Of a DNA stretch of 64,000 nucleotides, positions 46,285-54,563 are shown piece after piece. The DNA comes from Mongoliibacter ruber (GTDB lineage: Bacteria; Bacteroidota; Bacteroidia; Cytophagales; Cyclobacteriaceae), in the NCBI RefSeq assembly GCF_003003005.1, contig NZ_PVTR01000001.1, positions 393,108-457,107 on the forward strand. Direction: 5' to 3'. The notes under the pieces were generated by a model. The model was not told the origin of the DNA, made no database searches, and was given only the letters and a program-made list of their open reading frames with translations. How positions within the stretch are numbered: the stretch's first letter is position 1; the number at the start of each line of letters is the position of its first letter. A program made the translations under genes and the position numbers.

Positions 46285-47835
46285 TTACTTTTCAATTACA
46301 ATACTGGAATAAGCTGGTAAGTAAATTGATTTATTATCTGTACCAGCACCACCATAATGAAATAAAATTTGGTCATATCCATCTGGAATTTCAAGTTTTT
46401 GTTCAATATCACTCAGATTATGAACTACGAATACGTTTTGATCCTCATGGATTCTGAAATACGCCATCAAAGGTTTCGCAAGGCTTCCCTCGTAAAGCTC
46501 CAATTTACCCAGTGCCAATGCCCGATTTGAATTTCTCAAATTGATAATTTCTCTATAATGGTTAAAGTAGCTTGTACTCATAGATTTTTGTATGGCAAGA
46601 GGGGTGACTGTCTCATCCATTGAATACCTTGGTTCAATCCATGTTGCACGCCCTTTATCATTGGCTTCTATATCCCATAGGTATGGTTCTCTGATATATT
46701 CGTCTGGCTTTTTCCCCAGCATTCCAATCTCTTCTCCATAATACAAAAATGGCGCTCCTGGCATTGTCATAAGAATATTGATCGCCTGCTTCAATTTTCT
46801 TGGGTTTTCATTCAGAGAATTAAGCAATCTTGGTTGGTCATGATTAGATGAAAATGTTGCATCGATAAATTCATCAGTGATGTCTTGATAGAAATCCAAA
46901 ACTTCTTTCTGCTTTTTGGCAAGTATCATTCCGTCTTCTTTTTCATAGCTTTCCAATAAAGTGTAATGAAAATCAAAATTGAAAAGTGCCGGAAGCCCTG
47001 GAAGGTAAGGAGCAACGATCTCCTTCATATCATATACTTCTCCTACCAAATAAACATCTGGCTTAACAGCCTCCATTTTTTCTCTAAACTCTCTCCAGAA
47101 CTCATGATTATCTTCAGGTCTATCATCCGGAAAAATATGCTTGGCTGCATCTAACCTAAACCCGTCGACACCAACTTCTTCAAGCCAAAATCTCCCAATA
47201 TCGTAAATCTCCTCCCTTACATTAGGATTATCAAAATTGAGGTCTGGCATACCTCCATAGAAAAATCCATAGTAAAAATCTTCCCCAAAACCTGGATCAT
47301 GCCATTGCTGAATATTATCTGAATCCAGTGTGATTGTCTTTTTGTTGATGTAATCAGCTATTGTATCCTTTTGTGCCCACACATAAAAGTCTCTATATGG
47401 ATTATCTCTGCTTTTCTGTGATTCAAGAAACCAAGGATGTTCATTGCTGGTATGATTGATAATCATATCAATAACAATCTTGACATCTCTTTTATGAGCT
47501 TCTTTGATAAGTTCCTTGAATTCATCCAAAGTCCCATAGTCTGGATGTACGTCTTTGTAATCAGTTACATCGTACTTATGATAACTTGGAGAAGGCATAA
47601 TTGGCATAAACCATATGGCATTTGCACCAAGCTCTTTTACGTGATCCAATTTTTTAATTACACCTTTGATGTCACCGATCCCATCTCCATCAGTATCATA
47701 GAAAGATTGGATAAAGATTTCATAGGTAACACCTGCATGAGGCCAATGATTTTCAACTTTATTGCCTGATTGTCCAGTACAGGCTGCTGATATTAACAAA
47801 ATCAGTATGATTATCTGGTAAATATTTTTTCTCAT
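46285..47835 (-). CDS. Alpha-amylase family (GH13) lipoprotein
   Basis: 516 aa from the ATG at 47835, which gives a clean lipoprotein signal (ILILLISAAC); the longer frame start adds 13 residues. The GH13 conserved regions are all present: IVIDMIINHTS (I), VDGFRLDAAKH with the nucleophile Asp (II), VYLVGEVYD with the acid Glu (III) and FSSNHDQPR (IV). A C-terminal beta domain follows. It should cleave alpha-glucans or maltodextrins at the cell surface or periplasm. It is separated from the aldolase gene by a terminator, so it probably has its own promoter. Confidence 0.9.
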   Translation of the reverse strand: MRKNIYQIIILILLISAACTGQSGNKVENHWPHAGVTYEIFIQSFYDTDGDGIGDIKGVIKKLDHVKELGANAIWFMPIMPSPSYHKYDVTDYKDVHPDYGTLDEFKELIKEAHKRDVKIVIDMIINHTSNEHPWFLESQKSRDNPYRDFYVWAQKDTIADYINKKTITLDSDNIQQWHDPGFGEDFYYGFFYGGMPDLNFDNPNVREEIYDIGRFWLEEVGVDGFRLDAAKHIFPDDRPEDNHEFWREFREKMEAVKPDVYLVGEVYDMKEIVAPYLPGLPALFNFDFHYTLLESYEKEDGMILAKKQKEVLDFYQDITDEFIDATFSSNHDQPRLLNSLNENPRKLKQAINILMTMPGAPFLYYGEEIGMLGKKPDEYIREPYLWDIEANDKGRATWIEPRYSMDETVTPLAIQKSMSTSYFNHYREIINLRNSNRALALGKLELYEGSLAKPLMAYFRIHEDQNVFVVHNLSDIEQKLEIPDGYDQILFHYGGAGTDNKSIYLPAYSSIVIEK

Positions 47836-47852
47836 TTTAAAAAGGTTGTAAT

Positions 47853-47891
47853 AAAAAGAAAAAGTCACTCGCAAGTGACTTTTTCTTTTTC
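47853..47891 (-). terminator. Terminator of the aldolase gene
   Basis: Stem AGTCACT (47863-47869) / AGTGACT (47874-47880), extended by A/T pairs, with T-run on the minus strand side, 15 nt after the aldolase stop. Confidence 0.8.
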
Positions 47892-47905
47892 AATTAAGTC
47901 TATGA

Positions 47906-48967
47906 TTAGTTTCTATCAATTGCATTTAGCATGTCAAAAGCCAACTCTAGCCTTTTGATAAAGGTTTCTTCACCTTTTCTCAACCAAACCCTAGGGTCAT
48001 AATATTTCTTATTAGGACTGTCGTCTCCATCTGGGCTACCAAGCTGAGTCTGCAGATATGCTTCTTTAGACTGGTAGTAGTTTTTGATACCTTCCCAGAA
48101 AGCCCACTGCTGATCAGTATCAATATTCATTTTGATAGAACCGTATCCATTTGCTTCTCTAATTTCTTCTACGGTAGAGCCGGATCCACCGTGGAACACA
48201 AAGTAAACTGGCTTACTTCCCGTATTGTATTTTTTAGAGATGTACTCTTGAGAATCTCGCAAAATTGTAGGTTTCAAACTAACATTTCCAGGCTTGTAGA
48301 CACCGTGTACATTACCAAAAGAAGCTGCTACTGTAAACAATTCACCTACTTGCTTTAAGTTTTCATAAGCATATGCTACTTCCTCTGGCTGGGTATATAG
48401 TTTTGAGCTATCTACATCTGTGTTGTCTACACCGTCTTCTTCACCTCCAGTGATACCAAGTTCTATTTCAATAGCCATTCCTAGCTTGCTGAACTTCTTG
48501 AAGTAATCAACTGAAATCTCTATATTTTCCTCTACCGACTCTTCCGAAAGGTCAAGCATGTGAGAACTAAAAAGTGGTTTTTTATTGGCTTCGTAAAATG
48601 CTTTGCCTTCTTCAAAGACACCATCTATCCAAGGGAGAAGTTTTTTGGCACAATGATCTGTATGCAAAATCACAGGAACTCCATAAGCTTCCGCCATCTT
48701 GTGTACATGCAATGCACCTGAAACAGACCCAGCTATTGCTCCTATTTGATTTTCATTACCCAATCCCTTTCCAGCATAGAACTGGGCGCCACCATTCGAA
48801 AATTGTATAATTACAGGTGAATTGACTTTTTTAGCTGTTTCGAGTACACCATTGATTGTACTTGTATTGATTACATTTACAGCTGGCATCGCAAACTCGC
48901 TTTCTTTTGCGTAATCCAATAAGTCTTTGAGTTCTTCACCGAACTTAACTCCAGGTTTGAATTTCAT
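47906..48967 (-). CDS. fbaA: Fructose-bisphosphate aldolase, class II
   Basis: A 353-aa zinc-dependent aldolase splitting fructose 1,6-bisphosphate. Motifs: AMPAVNVINTSTINGVLE, VILHTDHCAKK with the catalytic Asp and zinc His residues, AIEIELGITGGEEDG with a metal ligand and loop, FGNVHGVY and FHGGSGSTVEEI for phosphate binding. The length is class IIA (about 355 aa). It starts 35 nt after the large amylase stop on the same strand, so readthrough from that operon is possible. It is next to pfkA-mgsA and amylases, joining starch breakdown to glycolysis. Confidence 0.95.
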   Translation of the reverse strand: MKFKPGVKFGEELKDLLDYAKESEFAMPAVNVINTSTINGVLETAKKVNSPVIIQFSNGGAQFYAGKGLGNENQIGAIAGSVSGALHVHKMAEAYGVPVILHTDHCAKKLLPWIDGVFEEGKAFYEANKKPLFSSHMLDLSEESVEENIEISVDYFKKFSKLGMAIEIELGITGGEEDGVDNTDVDSSKLYTQPEEVAYAYENLKQVGELFTVAASFGNVHGVYKPGNVSLKPTILRDSQEYISKKYNTGSKPVYFVFHGGSGSTVEEIREANGYGSIKMNIDTDQQWAFWEGIKNYYQSKEAYLQTQLGSPDGDDSPNKKYYDPRVWLRKGEETFIKRLELAFDMLNAIDRN

Positions 48968-49002
48968 GATTGTTTAGTAAAAAGGTTAATTAATAAGGTT
49001 GA

Positions 49003-51801
49003 TTAATGTTTGATAAATCTCTTTCTGAGAACCTTACGACTATCAAAGACTTCAAAGATATAAAGACCTGCTTTAAATTCCCTTATATCAACCTGTAAAT
49101 TGTCCCCACCTGTTAAATGACTCCCTTCCGAAAGTACAGCACCGGTAACATCTATAATTCTGTAATTGAACTGATTAAGATCTTTTGGGAAATTGACATT
49201 GATCTGATTAGAAGCGGGGACAGGAAAAATTTTAAAACTTGATAGATCTACTTCCTCCTTATCTATTGATGTGATCAATTCTTCCATAAGTATTTCTCCT
49301 TCTGGCATTTCTAATGGTTCACTTGTGAAAAGTAAAAATTCGTTGGCCCTAAGCCTAAAGGTTTTTGAGGTACCTGTCACCTCGATTTCTTCTCCAGTGA
49401 AGTAATTGTACCATTTACCGGCCCTTGGAAAATCAAGTGAAACATTGTTTGCCGTAGTCAATGCAAAATTACCGTGTAAAACCACTTCAAAATTCCCGTC
49501 CTTAAGCAGAATTGATTTGACCGCCTGACTTAGATTAAGTTCTGCATTTTCGGGATTGTTAAAAGCATTATGGTCATTTTTCAGGTTTATCATAGCCTTA
49601 TATAACCTAAAAAGCCTTTGCCTTTCTGGATCATCCAAATATTCCCAACGGGTTGGTTTGATTCCCAGTCTGTCATTATTCAACTCCAGGTCATACCCAA
49701 ACTCCTCAAATTGCCACAACATTTTTGGACCTGGGATACTAAAAAAGAATGCTGCCATCAGTTGATTACGGTTTACAGCATTTTTCAGCTGCCGTATATT
49801 CACTGGTGAGGTTTGACCACTAGTCAAAGACTCCCACATCGTTCTTTCCTCATCATGGCTTTCCATGTAGGCAATCAGGTTATTTTTTGCCCAACCTCTT
49901 GTCTGATAATACCCCCAATCAAAATTCCTATTTGCACCTTTAGCAATCTCCCGAAAATCATTATTCAGATTGCCCCAGAACATCATACCATAATCTGCAA
50001 GCTCTCTTTCTTCAGAATTATCTGCAAAATGCTCTAATATCACGTAAGCATCAGGGTGTTTTTCCTTAAGTCTATCATAAATGTTCTTCCAAATCGCAAT
50101 CCTCGACTCGTCTCTCTGACTCCAAAAACCAACATCTCCACCAGAATTAACCTGTGTAAAACCTTTACTTAAATCAAACCTATATCCATCAATTTTGTAT
50201 TCAGTAAGCCAATAATTATTGACCGTGTCTACAAAAGCCTGAGTATATGGACTTTCATGATTGAAGTCATACCCCACATTAAATGGGTGCTTGGCTACTC
50301 TATTGAGCCAAGGGTTATCTTCTGTAGGTGCGCCATAATCACCATCATTGTATAACCTCACAAAAGGATTTTGGCCGAATGCATGGTTGAGAACCATGTC
50401 CGCAATTACCACCATATCCCTTTTATGTGCCTCATCTATAAGTTCTTTAAGATGGTTTTTGGTGCCGTAAAACTTATCTACCGCAAAGAAGAAAGATGGA
50501 TTATAACCCCAAGAAAGATTCCCTTCGAATTCCTTTATCGGTAACAATTCTATGGCATTGATGCCAAGCTCTTTTAGGTAATCCAAGCGCTCAATTACTG
50601 CTTTGAATGTCCTTCTCTCATCAAAATCTCTGACTAACAATTCATACACAACCAATTCTTCTGGAGCAGGTTTATTGTAATCAAGGTACTTCCATTCATA
50701 TGGTTTCTGGGCTGTCTGCAAAAAAGTGGCTTGAAACTCAGTTTTGCCATCAGGATATGGCTTGAGATCAGGATACCTATTTTGCTGAATAATCTCATTG
50801 TCATGAAAAGGATCTGACACTTTATCTGCATATGGGTCACCAATTCTTAATGTGCCATCAACTAAATATTGAAAAATGTATTCTTCTTCGGGAGTCAGAC
50901 CGCTAAGCTTAAACCAAAACAATTCACTATCTGGTGTCTGATTCATCTGATAATCTCCACGTATTTGCCAGTCATTGAAGTCTCCAATCACAAATGCGTT
51001 TCTCTTTCCTGGAGCTTCTAATACGAGAATTACTTCAGTATCGGAAACATAGTTTATTCCTTTGATAGCACCTGCTGGAAGAGGGATTTGTGGACTTGCG
51101 CCTACCACAGAAATGGTTAGATTGGCACTATCTTCTTCAGCTCCTTTGGAGGCTTTTGCCTCTATTTCAAATGTCCCTTCTGCTATGGCTGTAAATGTGT
51201 AAGCTAACTCAGAGGCATTATCGGCAGAAGCAACTTCATCTCCATTGACAGAAAGTGAAAGCTCCGCCTCTTCAGATGAAATAATTCTGATTTCTTCACT
51301 CTCCCCTATTCCAAGAATAATAGAAGATGAAGAAGGTCTTGTAAAAACAACCTGAAAACCTTGGCTCAAATCAATAAAAAAATCTTGGTTGGTCTCTGTT
51401 TTTCCTTCCCTTGTCCCATCAGCATTCCTAAAAACTATTCCAAGCCTATATATTATTTCCCCCTCATTCAAATCAAAAAAATCATTTGGGTTTAGCTCCC
51501 ATTCCCAAATCGTGTCTTCTCCTTCTACTTTGGTCATTAGTGCATCAGGATTGGCTGTGCCCCACTCAAAGGGAACATTGGCCCATGTGCTGGAATTTGG
51601 ACCTGCCAGTACTGCTCCAATATGAACATAAACAGCCGTAGCGTCTTGTAATCCAGTGGCACCCTTACTGGCATCATAAATGATTTTAATGTCTTGATCA
51701 GCCCTAGGAAATGAAGGGATTGTCGTTACCTGTGCTGTGGTTTCAAAAGCAATCAGGAAAATAAATAAAAAGACACTTAAAATAGAATAAATATACTTCA
51801 T
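49003..51801 (-). CDS. Secreted multi-domain alpha-amylase (GH13) with type IX sorting tail
   Basis: 932 aa from the ATG at 51801; an upstream ATG adds 8 residues. A signal peptide (LSVFLFIFLIAFETTAQ) leads into a beta-rich N-terminus (about 20-360) that includes an E-set-like domain with KRNAFVIGDFNDWQ. The GH13 catalytic domain follows, with motifs VVIADMVLNHAFG, DGYRFDLSKG (nucleophile), AYVILEHFAD (acid) and MESHDEERT. The last 80 residues are a type IX secretion sorting domain (FKIFPVPASNQINVNF ... LYIFEVFDSRKVLRKRFIKH). The enzyme should therefore be exported and possibly surface-attached, cutting starch outside the cell. Confidence 0.92.
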   Translation of the reverse strand: MKYIYSILSVFLFIFLIAFETTAQVTTIPSFPRADQDIKIIYDASKGATGLQDATAVYVHIGAVLAGPNSSTWANVPFEWGTANPDALMTKVEGEDTIWEWELNPNDFFDLNEGEIIYRLGIVFRNADGTREGKTETNQDFFIDLSQGFQVVFTRPSSSSIILGIGESEEIRIISSEEAELSLSVNGDEVASADNASELAYTFTAIAEGTFEIEAKASKGAEEDSANLTISVVGASPQIPLPAGAIKGINYVSDTEVILVLEAPGKRNAFVIGDFNDWQIRGDYQMNQTPDSELFWFKLSGLTPEEEYIFQYLVDGTLRIGDPYADKVSDPFHDNEIIQQNRYPDLKPYPDGKTEFQATFLQTAQKPYEWKYLDYNKPAPEELVVYELLVRDFDERRTFKAVIERLDYLKELGINAIELLPIKEFEGNLSWGYNPSFFFAVDKFYGTKNHLKELIDEAHKRDMVVIADMVLNHAFGQNPFVRLYNDGDYGAPTEDNPWLNRVAKHPFNVGYDFNHESPYTQAFVDTVNNYWLTEYKIDGYRFDLSKGFTQVNSGGDVGFWSQRDESRIAIWKNIYDRLKEKHPDAYVILEHFADNSEERELADYGMMFWGNLNNDFREIAKGANRNFDWGYYQTRGWAKNNLIAYMESHDEERTMWESLTSGQTSPVNIRQLKNAVNRNQLMAAFFFSIPGPKMLWQFEEFGYDLELNNDRLGIKPTRWEYLDDPERQRLFRLYKAMINLKNDHNAFNNPENAELNLSQAVKSILLKDGNFEVVLHGNFALTTANNVSLDFPRAGKWYNYFTGEEIEVTGTSKTFRLRANEFLLFTSEPLEMPEGEILMEELITSIDKEEVDLSSFKIFPVPASNQINVNFPKDLNQFNYRIIDVTGAVLSEGSHLTGGDNLQVDIREFKAGLYIFEVFDSRKVLRKRFIKH

Positions 51802-51879
51802 GGTATTCTTAAAGAAGGTAATCAATCTTTGATATTGAACTTATCAAATATAAGCTTATTACATTGCTGGAAATATTGA

Positions 51880-51923
51880 CTAAACAAAAAAGTACCAGAA
51901 AAAACCGGTACTTTTTTGTTTAG
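51880..51923 (-). terminator. Terminator between the SusE-like gene and the large amylase gene
   Basis: Perfect 17-bp inverted repeat (51880-51896 with 51907-51923) including GGTACTTTTTT; long A/T run on both sides. Located 12 nt after the SusE-like stop. Confidence 0.88.
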
Positions 51924-51935
51924 TTTTTAATAAAA

Positions 51936-52976
51936 TCAATTCATTTCAATGGTATACTTCACACTTCCAGGGGTTTTAAAATCCAAAGTGATGGTATAAT
52001 TTCCATCTTCACCAATTGGAATATTTGGACCATCGTGTGAAAGCACTCCTTCATCATCACTAAGTCCAAAATTATTATCCCATGATTGGGTTCTAAATTT
52101 CATTTCTCCTTCTACCAAATCAGCGGTTATTTTCAAGATATTTTCAGCTGCGTCGAAGGTCATTGGAGTTTCAGAGTCCCAACCACCTGCAGTGGCATCA
52201 CCTATAATACCCCATATTCCTACTCTTTCAAGTTCATAAGTTAGGTTGTTCAAATCTGCCATTACCCTGTAAGTTCCAAAGTCACCTGGAATCTTGATAT
52301 TTCCTCCATCAGAATCTAATTCTCCTTCAGCACCCATTCCAAAATCAGGGTACTCATCCCATACTGGTCCAGTGATAAATTTAAATTCGCCTGAACCACC
52401 TAGAATATGAAGGTATCCCTCATAAACATCATCTGAGTTTAAAGAAGAAATCACTGTGTTGTCATTGCCTGGATTCCAGTTTTGATAATCACCTGGAACT
52501 CTCAATATCGGAAGGTCTACAGCGTCAGAAAAAGGAGTCACACTGATGGCTACCGGACTGCCCACGATATCTCTCATTGACTTGTCAATCATGGCTCTCA
52601 CCCTGAATTCAACCTGTCCTGCAGTTCCTCCTTCTACTCCTTGAGCCAATACCCTTCTATTGAGCTCACCGATTTTCACTTCTACAGTAGTGGTAGTGGA
52701 AGCACCTACGCTTACCGGACTTGCGAAATTATTACCAGCCCTATCGATTTCTATGGTATGCGTCACTTCACCAGTTGTACCGAAATCAGCACGTGAAACC
52801 TCGAAGATCAACATTTGCTCAGCCTCTGACTGATCAAGAACTATACTTGAACCTGCAGCAGGACTGGTAATGGATGAAGGTGTTTGTTGAATGACAGGTG
52901 GCAAATCCATTTCACCACATGATAACAGCAAAGGAAGCGCGAAAGCTAATCCTAGGAATTTAGAAAGTACTCTCAT
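51936..52976 (-). CDS. SusE/SusF-like starch-binding outer-membrane lipoprotein
   Basis: A 346-aa protein with a lipoprotein signal (LAFALPLLLSC, Cys at about 20). An immunoglobulin-like SusE N-terminal domain (about 25-165) is followed by two starch-binding-like modules. Module 1 has VPGDYQNWNPGND and GGSGEFKFITG (about 185-290); module 2 has GIIGDATAGGWDSETPM, MKFRTQSWDNNFG and the end YTITLDFKTPGSVKYTIEMN. SusE-type proteins bind starch at the cell surface beside the SusCD importer. No susC or susD gene is in the window. It is the first gene after the divergent LacI promoter region. Confidence 0.85.
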   Translation of the reverse strand: MRVLSKFLGLAFALPLLLSCGEMDLPPVIQQTPSSITSPAAGSSIVLDQSEAEQMLIFEVSRADFGTTGEVTHTIEIDRAGNNFASPVSVGASTTTTVEVKIGELNRRVLAQGVEGGTAGQVEFRVRAMIDKSMRDIVGSPVAISVTPFSDAVDLPILRVPGDYQNWNPGNDNTVISSLNSDDVYEGYLHILGGSGEFKFITGPVWDEYPDFGMGAEGELDSDGGNIKIPGDFGTYRVMADLNNLTYELERVGIWGIIGDATAGGWDSETPMTFDAAENILKITADLVEGEMKFRTQSWDNNFGLSDDEGVLSHDGPNIPIGEDGNYTITLDFKTPGSVKYTIEMN

Positions 52977-53324
52977 AGTTAATTGTTTTGGTATTTATTG
53001 TTTCAGATTGTGTAATTTTTGTTTAATTTTTTATTTAAATATTACCATTACGAGTGAATAAACAGGCTTTCATTACTTGTATTTGGTATCTATCGTATGG
53101 AAATATTAGAGAATTAGGAAGGTATAAGCAAGTGTCTAAGTTAGATTTTAAGCAAAAAAACGCATGCAAACGTCGCCGCAAACGATTGCACAAAAAATTT
53201 TTTTTTAACGAAATTGAACCTCATTTATTTTTTTGATCGTTAATCATTAAAATTTAATAATCACCTTTTAACCAAATTGAGTTTTTATAACCTATATTTA
53301 AAATATAAGAATAATATAATTTTT
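52977..53324. promoter_or_regulatory. Divergent control region between the SusE-like gene and the LacI regulator
   Basis: 348 bp, very AT-rich except for a GC-richer block at 53161-53190 carrying the operator candidates. No gene is supported; a 60-codon plus-strand frame (53054-53236) is low-complexity. It should hold promoters for both flanking genes. Confidence 0.6.
53178..53189. promoter_or_regulatory. Candidate LacI-family operator 1 (GCAAACGATTGC)
   Basis: Inverted repeat GCAA-N-CG-N-TTGC centred on CG, the usual form of LacI/GalR-family sites. A second half-like copy, TGCAAACGT, lies just upstream at 53165-53173. It is in the promoter region of the LacI-type gene itself. Confidence 0.6.
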
Positions 53325-54356
53325 ATGAAATTAGGACAAGCTACTATAAAGGATATCGCAAGAGAATTAAATGTTTCATCATCAACAGTATCCAGAGCTC
53401 TAAAAGACTATCCTGGAATCAGTGATGAGACCAAAAGAAAAGTAAAAGAGCTTGCCGATAAATTAAACTACCGACCCAATGCCGTTGCTCTAAGTCTCAG
53501 AAAAAGTAAATCCTTTACTATTGGGGTGATCATTCCAGAGGTGGTTCATTTTTTCTTCTCTACAGTCATAAGTGGGATTGAGGAAGTTGCATTTGCGAAC
53601 AATTATAATGTGATTTTATGTCAAACCAACGAGAGGCTAGACCGTGAAAAGAGTAGCATTGATACCATGCTATCGAACCAAATCGATGGTCTATTGGTAA
53701 GTTATTCGAAAGAGACCACTGATTTTGAGCACTTCAGCAAATTGATGGATCTTGAGTTTCCCATTGTTTTTTTTGACAGGTTACCAGAAATATCAAATGC
53801 AGTCAATGTAACTGTAAACGATTTTGAGGGAGCGTACCAAGCGGTGACCCATCTAATTTCTCAGGGTTATAAAAAAATTGTGCACCTCGCTGGGCCAAAA
53901 AATTTAGCAATCAGTAAAAAAAGAAAAGAAGGCTACATTCAAGCCCTCCTAGATGGGGGAATTACACCTGATGAAAGCCTTATAGTCGAATGTGCGGCCG
54001 GTACCGAAAAGGAAAGCTTTGATGTTACAATTGTTTTGTTCGATAATCCAGAAAACCGACCTGATGCGATTTTTGCTCACCATGACATCGTAGCGGCCGG
54101 CGCAATGATGGCACTCAAATCTATAAACCTACGCATTCCTGAAGATGTGGGCTTAGTGGGTTATTCCAACTGGCAGTTCTCTTCCATGATCGACCCTCCT
54201 CTTTCCACTGTTTCCCAACCAGGATTCAAAATAGGTGAAACGGCCATCACCATGCTTTTGGAAATGATTGACAAGAAAAAGGATTATCAAAAAGAGCCAG
54301 TTCACGTTGTACTAGACACTGAGTTGTTGATAAGAAAGTCCTCTGTAAGATTATAA
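53325..54356 (+). CDS. LacI-family transcriptional regulator of the starch/maltose genes
   Basis: 343 aa from the ATG at 53325; the frame extends 16 codons upstream without helix-turn-helix features. The DNA-binding domain is residues 1-60: TIKDIARELNVSSSTVSRAL and YRPNAVALSLRKSKS (hinge helix). The sugar-sensing part follows (IGVIIPEVVHFFFSTVISGI, IDGLLVSYSKET, FFDRLPE, RPDAIFAHHDIVAAGAM, VGLVGYSNWQFSSMIDPPLSTVSQP). Its position between SusE/amylase genes and GH31/MFS genes, with matching operators on both sides, points to a maltodextrin-responsive regulator (inference). Confidence 0.9.
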   Translation: MKLGQATIKDIARELNVSSSTVSRALKDYPGISDETKRKVKELADKLNYRPNAVALSLRKSKSFTIGVIIPEVVHFFFSTVISGIEEVAFANNYNVILCQTNERLDREKSSIDTMLSNQIDGLLVSYSKETTDFEHFSKLMDLEFPIVFFDRLPEISNAVNVTVNDFEGAYQAVTHLISQGYKKIVHLAGPKNLAISKKRKEGYIQALLDGGITPDESLIVECAAGTEKESFDVTIVLFDNPENRPDAIFAHHDIVAAGAMMALKSINLRIPEDVGLVGYSNWQFSSMIDPPLSTVSQPGFKIGETAITMLLEMIDKKKDYQKEPVHVVLDTELLIRKSSVRL

Positions 54357-54390
54357 TTTAAAAATTTTACCAAAAAATTAACTTTTTTAT

Positions 54391-54402
54391 GCAATCGTTT
54401 GA
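54391..54402. promoter_or_regulatory. Candidate LacI-family operator 2 (GCAATCGTTTGA)
   Basis: Matches the reverse complement of operator 1 (GCAATCGTTTGC) in 11 of 12 bases. Located 162 bp before the GH31 start, in the 207-bp gap after the regulator gene. Confidence 0.55.
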
Positions 54403-54563
54403 ATAGCGTTCATTAATTCAAATAAGCCAAATCTTCTCAACAAAACACCTTAAAAATGGGCTATATTGCATTTATCTGCATTTTTTACTAAAGATTAACT
54501 TTATAAATTAGCTCGATCACATAAGTTTATATACCTCTTTACGTCACAAACACCGTGAATTAA

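Noticed and set aside
46239-46457. 72-codon plus-strand frame between pfkA and the amylase
   Set aside because: Mostly antisense to the amylase C-terminus.
53054-53236. 60-codon plus-strand frame in the LacI control region
   Set aside because: Low-complexity Lys/Arg/Phe-rich translation covering the operator candidates; not a gene.
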